Assembly (NCBI GenBank): GCA_021780095.1
Contig: JAJXZK010000019.1
Location: 1 to 21,128, forward strand
Origin: Acidobacteriota bacterium
Lineage (GTDB): Bacteria; Acidobacteriota; Terriglobia; Terriglobales; Acidobacteriaceae
Direction of reading: 5' to 3'
DNA: 21,128 bases
Shown here piece after piece: positions 14,660 through 21,128 of the stretch; the first letter of the stretch is position 1; each line of letters opens with the position of its first letter. A program made the position numbers and the translations under genes. A model generated the notes under the pieces. The model had not been told where the DNA came from and did no database searches. It saw only the letters and a list, made by a program, of their open reading frames with translations.

Positions 14660-16075
14660 ATGAAAGAAATGTCAAAAACTTCTCCTAGAGTACTTTGGGT
14701 GTGCCTGCAATTGGTGATGTCGACGGTTCTTGTCGTCGGTGCCGTCCATCGTGGCGCGCAAGCGCAGACATCTGATTCCTATCATGGCAGCGCGGTGCAG
14801 CAAAAAGCCACCCCTGGAGAATTGCCGTTATCGCTCGACGATGCCATCCGGTTGGGTCTGAAAAACAATCTTGGCGCGATTCTGCAAAATAACAACGTCA
14901 AGTCGGAAGGAGGAGCGAAGCTGCAGCAGTTGCAGACGCTGCTGCCGACCGCGACAGGCACCGCCCAAGCGGCGGTCTCACAGGTCAACCTACAGGCGGA
15001 AGGCCTACGAATCCCCGGATTCCCCGCGGTGATCGGACCCTTCGGGTATACCGATTTTCGCGCCACGCTCAATCAAACGCTGCTGAATGTCTCTTCGCTA
15101 CAAAGTTATCTGGCATCGAAACACAATTTCGAGTCGAGTAAACTTTCAGCCAACGATTCGCAGGACATGGTCGTCCTCACCGTAGGCAACACCTATTTGT
15201 TATGTCTTGCGGATGAAGCGCGTATCTCGGCCCTCGATGCCCAGGTGCAAACTTCCAAAGTCTCTCTTGACCAGGCGATTCAAAATCATCAAGGCGGCGT
15301 GTCTCCCCGACTAGACGAACTTCGCGCGCGCGTGGATTATCAGACGCAGGAGCAATCCCTCATTGCGGCGACGGCGCAGGAAAAGAAAGATCGAATCGCC
15401 CTGGCACGCGCCATTGGATTGCCGCTTGATCAGGAATTCAAGCTGACCGATCAGGTTCCCTACGCCAAATTCGATGTTCCCACCATGGAATCAGCGATGG
15501 CGGAAGCCTTGAGAAATCGCAGTGATCTGCAAGCTGCGCAGCAGCAGGTGAAGGCCGCCGAGAAGACCTTATCCGCGGCGCACGCGGAGCGGTATCCGGC
15601 GCTCACCGCAGAAGTAGATTATGGCGAAATTGGAGTCAATTCTGGCAATTCCTATGCCACACTGAATGCCACCGGCAAGCTGAGTGGGCCCATTTTTCAG
15701 GAAGGTAAATTGAGGGGCGATGCCCGGATTGCCGATGCTCAGTTGGAACAGGCTCGCGCCCAGCTGAACAACCTGGAGGGCCAGATCCGCGCCGACGTGA
15801 AGGATGCGATTTTGGATATTGAATCCTCAGAGAAGTTGGTCAGCGTGGCGAAAAGTAATGTCGACCTGGCAAGTGAGGCGCTCAAGGAATCGCAAGACCG
15901 GTTTCACGCGGGAGTTTCGGACAACCTGGCGGTGTCGCAAGCGCAGTCATCCGTTGCCCAGGCGAATGACCGATACGTAAGCAGCCTGTATCAGTTGAAC
16001 GTTTCGAAGCTCTCATTGGCGCGCGCCGTAGGCCTCGCCCGCACCCAGTACAAGACTTATCTTGGAGGACAATAA
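14660..16075 (+). CDS. TolC-family outer membrane efflux channel
   Basis: 471 residues, the usual length. Residues 1-35 form a signal peptide (hydrophobic 11-29, cleavage after AQA). The mature protein opens with LPLSLDDAIRLGLKNNLGAIL, the hallmark start of OEP/TolC repeats. It continues with long amphipathic helices rich in Ala, Gln and Leu in two internally related halves; typical phrases are ALRNRSDLQAAQQQVKAAEKTL and ESQDRFHAGVSDNLAVSQAQSS. Trimers form a beta-barrel in the outer membrane with an alpha-helical tunnel in the periplasm, docking on an adaptor. The adaptor gene follows after 2 nt, so the pair is translationally close. The start is either the ATG at 14660 or the one at 14669; neither has a strong ribosome binding site. 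The transported substrate is unknown. Confidence 0.92.
   Translation: MKEMSKTSPRVLWVCLQLVMSTVLVVGAVHRGAQAQTSDSYHGSAVQQKATPGELPLSLDDAIRLGLKNNLGAILQNNNVKSEGGAKLQQLQTLLPTATGTAQAAVSQVNLQAEGLRIPGFPAVIGPFGYTDFRATLNQTLLNVSSLQSYLASKHNFESSKLSANDSQDMVVLTVGNTYLLCLADEARISALDAQVQTSKVSLDQAIQNHQGGVSPRLDELRARVDYQTQEQSLIAATAQEKKDRIALARAIGLPLDQEFKLTDQVPYAKFDVPTMESAMAEALRNRSDLQAAQQQVKAAEKTLSAAHAERYPALTAEVDYGEIGVNSGNSYATLNATGKLSGPIFQEGKLRGDARIADAQLEQARAQLNNLEGQIRADVKDAILDIESSEKLVSVAKSNVDLASEALKESQDRFHAGVSDNLAVSQAQSSVAQANDRYVSSLYQLNVSKLSLARAVGLARTQYKTYLGGQ
16064..16068 (+). promoter_or_regulatory. Ribosome binding site for the GTG start of the adaptor gene
   Basis: GGAGG inside the last codons of the TolC-like gene, 9 nt before the GTG at 16078. 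It supports that GTG over the ATG nine codons downstream and suggests coupled translation. Confidence 0.65.
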
Positions 16076-16077
16076 TC

Positions 16078-17418
16078 GTGGCGGAATCGAGACCCGAAGG
16101 AACCATGCAAGCCGACTCGGCCAACGGTCGACCGGAAGAGAATCAGCGGACGGACGATCGCTCTTCTGCGCAGAACAACCTTCATTCGGATACAAACAGC
16201 ATTCAAAAGGTTGCGTCGTCGGAGGACACCGAACTCCACCACGAGGTACCCCGTTCACGGAAGCGCTTTTTTATTATTGGAGCCGTCGTTCTGGTGCTGA
16301 TTGGAGTGGGGCTGTACTGGTGGCATTCCACCTATTACGAAAGCACGGACGATGCGCAGATCGATGGGAATCTGGTGCAGATTAGCGCTCGAATTAAGGG
16401 ATACGTCTCCAGCGTGAACGTTCAAGATAACCAGCAGGTGGAGAAAGGTCAGGTCCTGGTAGAAATCGACCCCCGCGATGCGCAGGCGGCTCTCGACCAG
16501 GGAGAAGCGGCCCTGGCCACCGCGAAAGCGAATTATGAAGCGGCGCTGGCAAATGTGCCCATCACCACTACGTCTACGGGCGCTACGCTCAGTTCAGCCG
16601 CCGCCGGGGTGCAGGTTGCATTGTCAACAATTGCTGCGGCAGAGAAGCAGTTGGATGCGGCGCAAGCGCAATTGTTGTCGGCCCAGGCGGACAATACCAA
16701 GGCCCAACTCGATCTGAAGCGCTATACCCCGCTGGTGCAGCGCGATGTTGTATCCAGGCAGCAGTACGATGCCGTTGTTGCGACGGCGGCCAGCGCCAAA
16801 GCAAAGGTGGCTGCCGCGGAAGCAAATCTGCAGGGCGCTCGCGATCAGGTGCGTGTTTCCAATGACAAACTTGCGGCAGCACGCGCGGATTACAACTCCG
16901 CGCAGAGCGGTCCGAAACAGGTTGCGGCGCAGCGAGCCAAAGCCGACGCCGCTGCAGCCCAGGTCCAGGCAGCGGAGGCAGAACTGGAGACGGCTCGCCT
17001 GAGTCTTAGCTATACGAAAATTGTCGCGCCCGATTCCGGCATCGTAAACAAGAAGACTGTGCAAGTAGGTCAGAATGTCAGCGCGGGTCAGACGCTCATG
17101 ACTCTGATTCCGCTCACCAACATTTGGGTGACGGCAAACTTCAAGGAGACGCAGCTGGACTATATGCGCATTGGACAGCCTGCAACATTTACCGTCGACG
17201 CGTATGGTGGCCGTACCTACCATGCCAAAGTCACGCAGATTGGCGGAGCCACGGGATCGATGTTGAGCTTGTTTCCACCGGAAAACGCCACCGGCAATTA
17301 TGTAAAAGTTGTCCAGCGTATTCCAGTCCGCCTGGATCTTACTAATCCTCAGGAGGACAACGACCGTCTGTTGCGGCCAGGCATGTCCGTCACTCCTTCG
17401 ATACGCGTCAAGAACTAA
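16078..17418 (+). CDS. emrA: EmrA/HlyD-family membrane fusion protein (periplasmic adaptor)
   Basis: 446 residues. A 60-residue polar cytoplasmic N-terminus, longer than in E. coli EmrA, precedes a single membrane helix (63-82). ESTDDAQIDGNLVQISARI and GYVSSVNVQDNQQVEKGQVL form the first lipoyl half. A long Ala/Gln-rich coiled-coil hairpin (about 135-310) follows, then the second lipoyl half SLSYTKIVAPDSGIV. The barrel region VTANFKETQLDYMRIGQ and the phrase PPENATGNYVKVVQRIPVR are diagnostic of EmrA-like adaptors. EmrA links the MFS pump EmrB to TolC for drug export. Here no EmrB, ABC or RND pump follows; the next gene is a sulfatase-fold lipoprotein. The adaptor therefore either uses a pump encoded elsewhere or serves another partner. 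The symbol reflects family likeness only. Confidence 0.9.
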   Translation: MAESRPEGTMQADSANGRPEENQRTDDRSSAQNNLHSDTNSIQKVASSEDTELHHEVPRSRKRFFIIGAVVLVLIGVGLYWWHSTYYESTDDAQIDGNLVQISARIKGYVSSVNVQDNQQVEKGQVLVEIDPRDAQAALDQGEAALATAKANYEAALANVPITTTSTGATLSSAAAGVQVALSTIAAAEKQLDAAQAQLLSAQADNTKAQLDLKRYTPLVQRDVVSRQQYDAVVATAASAKAKVAAAEANLQGARDQVRVSNDKLAAARADYNSAQSGPKQVAAQRAKADAAAAQVQAAEAELETARLSLSYTKIVAPDSGIVNKKTVQVGQNVSAGQTLMTLIPLTNIWVTANFKETQLDYMRIGQPATFTVDAYGGRTYHAKVTQIGGATGSMLSLFPPENATGNYVKVVQRIPVRLDLTNPQEDNDRLLRPGMSVTPSIRVKN

Positions 17419-17459
17419 AGGCGGCCCATTGGAGGAGCATCTTCGGTATCATACGTTCG

Positions 17460-19904
17460 TTGACCGTGAGAACACCCTCCTCGAAGCAGTTTCACGCTGG
17501 GATTGGCGCCGTCCTGGGCGCGCTTGCGCTGTTCACGCTGGCGGGATGTAAGTCTTCGTCCCGCTCCATCTCCGATTCCGCCACGCAGCCGCCCATTCCG
17601 GCTACGCAGATTGCAACCTCCACAGTGAACCCGCAATCCGTGAACGTGGTTCTGATCACGCTCGATACCGTGCGCGCGGACCATCTGCACTGCTATGGCG
17701 ACAGCAAAATCAAAACGCCGGTGATCGATGGCCTGGCGCGCGATGGCATTTTATTTGAAAGAGCAGTCACGCAAACGCCGCTGACCGGACCTTCCCATGC
17801 CAGCATCTTCACCGGCGAAAATCCGAATGTGCATCACGTTCGCGATACCGGCGGTTTCGCGCTGCAGCCCTCATCAGTGACTCTCGCGACCACTTTGCAG
17901 CGCTCCGGATGGGACACGGCTGGGTTTATCAGTGCTTCGGTTTTGAATCGGCAATTCGGTTTCAATCAAGGCTTCGCCACGTATGACGATCAAATTGCAG
18001 AGGTCGTCGACAAGAGCACTGGCGAGCTGGCTGCTGCGCGACCGGCGAAAGTGACCGTGGATCACGCGATCCACTGGCTCGATCAGCACTCCAGCAAGCC
18101 GTTCTTGGTGTGGCTGCATCTGTATGACGCGCACCAGCCCTACAACCCGCCAGCACAATTTCGCCGGCAGTATCCAGGCGATCCGTATGACGCGGAGATT
18201 GCGTTCGAGGACCACGAGGTCGGGCGGTTTCTGGATGTGGTCCGTAAGAAATCTCCCGTCGGCAAAACTTTGATCCTGCTGCTTTCAGACCACGGCGAAG
18301 GGCTTGGACAACACGGGGAAGATGGCCACGGGATTTTTCTGTATGACTCCACGGTACGCATCGCGTGGATCATGGACGGCCCCGGCATTCCTGCCGGCGT
18401 TCGGGTGCAGCAGCAGGCGCGTGAGATTGACGCGCTGCCGACCGTGCTAAACCTTCTCGGAGGAAAGGCTTCTTCCGCGATTGAAGGAACCAGTATGGTG
18501 CCGGCTTTTTCCGGTAAAGCGGTGCCGACTACTTACTCCTACGAAGAGACGCTGTATCCAAAAATCAACATGGGTTGGGCGGAGTTGCGCGGCATTCACA
18601 CCGCTCATTGGATGTATGTTCGCGCGCCCAAGCCAGAGCTATACGATCTCGACAAGGATCCGGGCGAGTTGCATAATGTCATCGCCGCACAGCCAAAAGA
18701 ATTTCGCGAGTTGGAAGCGCAGCTGAAACTTCAGAGCCGTATGGGCAGCAACAATACGGAGACGGTCGTGACGCAGCCGATGGATCAGAAGACGATCGAT
18801 CAATTGCGGTCGTTGGGATATGTCGGCGGATCGTCCGACAGCAATGTCGAACTGAACGGAAAGGGCGCGGACCCAAAGGATCGCATCGGCGTTTTAAAGA
18901 TATTCGAACGGGTGACTGGCCCGGATGGCGCTAAATTGTCTCCTACGCGCAAGATCGCAACGTTGCAGCAAGCAATTGCGCAGGACCCGACGAATCCGTA
19001 TCTCTACTCGACACTCGCCGAGCAATATCGCCAAATGGGTCAGAACGATTTGGCGATGCAGACGTGCCTCTCGGCGCTGCACCACGGCGTCCGCAATGGT
19101 GTCATCTTTTCGCTGCTGGGAACGCTCTACATGCACCAGGGAAATACGAAGCAGGCCATCCTGTTTCTGCAGCAGGGCGTCAATATGGACCCACTCAATT
19201 TGGAACGACAGACAAATTGGGCGAGTGCCTTGCGCCAGGATGGTCAACTGGATCAGGCCGGGCAGATATTCCGGCACGTGAATGCAATCCAACCCAACGC
19301 CCCGGCCTACAACGGGCTCGGCACCATCGAAATGAGTCGCCACAACCTTGCCGCCGCGCGCACCGATTTCGATCGTGCGCTACAACTCGATCCGTTCAAC
19401 ATGGAGGCCCGATACAATCTCGGTCTCTACTGTACGCAGACGCGCGATTTTCCCTGCGTCGTGAACGCTTTCAAAACATTTCTCGCCAAGGCATCTCCAG
19501 AGTATCGGGATGAAATGCCGCAGGCCGAATACGATCTTGGTATGGCCTGTGCGGAAACGAAAGACATTCCGTGCGTCCGGTCTTCGCTGCAAGCGTTCGT
19601 CGCCCACCGGTCGCTGCAGTATCAGGCTATGATGCCGCAAGCGGAATACTATTTGGGCGTTGCATGCGCGCGATTGCACGATGCTGCATGTGCTCGCGCG
19701 GCGTTTCAATCCTTTCTCGCCAAAGCTCCCCCGGCGATGCAGAGTCTTGTGCCTCTTGCTCAATACAACCTGGGCATGGCTTGCGCCGAAACGCACCATG
19801 CTCCCTGCGCTCGCACCGCATTTCAAGCCTTCCTGTCCAATGTTCCGCCAGCTTATGAAAGTCTGGTGCCTCAAGCGCAGGCGAACCTCAACGCGATGCA
19901 TTGA
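17460..19904 (+). CDS. Lipoprotein with alkaline-phosphatase/sulfatase-fold domain and C-terminal TPR repeats
   Basis: 814 residues counted from TTG 17460; GTG 17466 is equally possible. There is no in-frame ATG before the signal peptide, and the GGAGGAG at 17431-17437 lies too far upstream. LFTLAGC gives a lipobox with Cys30. The catalytic-type domain (about 61-440) shows NVVLITLDTVRADHLHCYG (62-80), TPLTGPSHASIFTG (106-119) and LLLSDHGEGLGQHG (273-286). These align with the metal and nucleophile sites of sulfatases, but the Cys/Ser that becomes formylglycine is Thr109 and the following Arg is His113. A Thr nucleophile suggests a phosphatase or phosphotransferase rather than a classical sulfatase. 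From about residue 511 TPR-like helices begin, ending in four 39-residue repeats (650-805), each with a CX7C pair. It is probably in the TolC/EmrA operon (41-bp gap). Substrate unknown. Confidence 0.85.
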   Translation: MTVRTPSSKQFHAGIGAVLGALALFTLAGCKSSSRSISDSATQPPIPATQIATSTVNPQSVNVVLITLDTVRADHLHCYGDSKIKTPVIDGLARDGILFERAVTQTPLTGPSHASIFTGENPNVHHVRDTGGFALQPSSVTLATTLQRSGWDTAGFISASVLNRQFGFNQGFATYDDQIAEVVDKSTGELAAARPAKVTVDHAIHWLDQHSSKPFLVWLHLYDAHQPYNPPAQFRRQYPGDPYDAEIAFEDHEVGRFLDVVRKKSPVGKTLILLLSDHGEGLGQHGEDGHGIFLYDSTVRIAWIMDGPGIPAGVRVQQQAREIDALPTVLNLLGGKASSAIEGTSMVPAFSGKAVPTTYSYEETLYPKINMGWAELRGIHTAHWMYVRAPKPELYDLDKDPGELHNVIAAQPKEFRELEAQLKLQSRMGSNNTETVVTQPMDQKTIDQLRSLGYVGGSSDSNVELNGKGADPKDRIGVLKIFERVTGPDGAKLSPTRKIATLQQAIAQDPTNPYLYSTLAEQYRQMGQNDLAMQTCLSALHHGVRNGVIFSLLGTLYMHQGNTKQAILFLQQGVNMDPLNLERQTNWASALRQDGQLDQAGQIFRHVNAIQPNAPAYNGLGTIEMSRHNLAAARTDFDRALQLDPFNMEARYNLGLYCTQTRDFPCVVNAFKTFLAKASPEYRDEMPQAEYDLGMACAETKDIPCVRSSLQAFVAHRSLQYQAMMPQAEYYLGVACARLHDAACARAAFQSFLAKAPPAMQSLVPLAQYNLGMACAETHHAPCARTAFQAFLSNVPPAYESLVPQAQANLNAMH
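19407..19874 (+). repeat. Four tandem 117-bp coding repeats (39-residue TPR-like units with CX7C)
   Basis: Units lie at 19407-19523, 19524-19640, 19641-19757 and 19758-19874, with no insertions or deletions between them. The shared pattern is A-x-Y-x-LG-x-x-C at positions 1-9, Cys at 17, a hydrophobic F-x-x-F/L block at about 22-26, and a Pro at 38. All eight cysteines keep register. The DNA copies have diverged, so the repeats are old, not a recent slippage product. Confidence 0.85.
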
Positions 19905-19959
19905 TGGGAAGGCCGCAGTCAGGGTCACGCTGTGCGCGTCGCCGCCGATTCATTGAACC

Positions 19960-21128
<1,169 letters not shown>

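Noticed and set aside
14401..14688. 95-codon plus-strand frame in the ppk1/TolC intergenic region
   Set aside because: It overlaps the TolC-like start out of frame, has no ribosome binding site and no recognisable features; the region is better read as control DNA.

Overview
The window holds 14 protein genes, two of them cut by the window edges. It looks like the chromosome of a Gram-negative soil-type bacterium. Evidence for an outer membrane is a TolC-like channel, an EmrA-like periplasmic adaptor and a lipobox lipoprotein; ctaA points to an aerobic respiratory chain. The moderately high GC, the secreted GH38 mannosidase, the ArnT-like transferase and the sulfatase-fold/TPR fusion together suggest an Acidobacteriota (Terriglobia-type) genome. 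That taxonomic call is an inference from gene style, not a match. I saw no tRNA, rRNA, CRISPR array, transposase or integrase.

Left block (1-7928, all minus strand). Reading with transcription: an ArnT/PMT-type membrane glycosyltransferase, heme A synthase (ctaA), a large exported GH38 alpha-mannosidase with a TTG start, a strong hairpin at 1408-1440, then a secreted right-handed beta-helix protein that leaves the window at base 1.

Polyphosphate block (8024-14338). ppx/gppA on the plus strand converges on, and overlaps by 49 bp, a minus-strand series whose order in transcription is ppk1, UbiA-like membrane protein, SAM methyltransferase, sixA. Polyphosphate synthesis and hydrolysis genes therefore bracket a phosphohistidine phosphatase and two genes that look like lipid- or quinone-modifying enzymes. 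Ppk1 and SixA both end in basic Lys/Arg/Ser-rich tails.

Export block (14660-19904, plus strand). A TolC-family channel and an EmrA-like adaptor are tightly coupled, followed 41 bp later by an 814-residue lipoprotein. That lipoprotein joins an alkaline-phosphatase/sulfatase-fold domain, with Thr at the usual formylglycine position, to a TPR tail. The tail ends in four exact-length 39-residue repeats, each with a CX7C pair. No inner-membrane pump gene accompanies the channel and adaptor.

Right edge (19960-21128, minus strand). tadA lies 35 bp downstream of an EAL-domain protein that is truncated at the window edge. Its metal-site motif is degenerate and its C-terminus resembles a zinc-binding CZB domain.

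The best candidates for something undescribed are the Thr-type sulfatase-fold lipoprotein with its cysteine-paired repeats next to an orphan TolC/EmrA pair, and the UbiA-like/methyltransferase pair embedded among polyphosphate genes.
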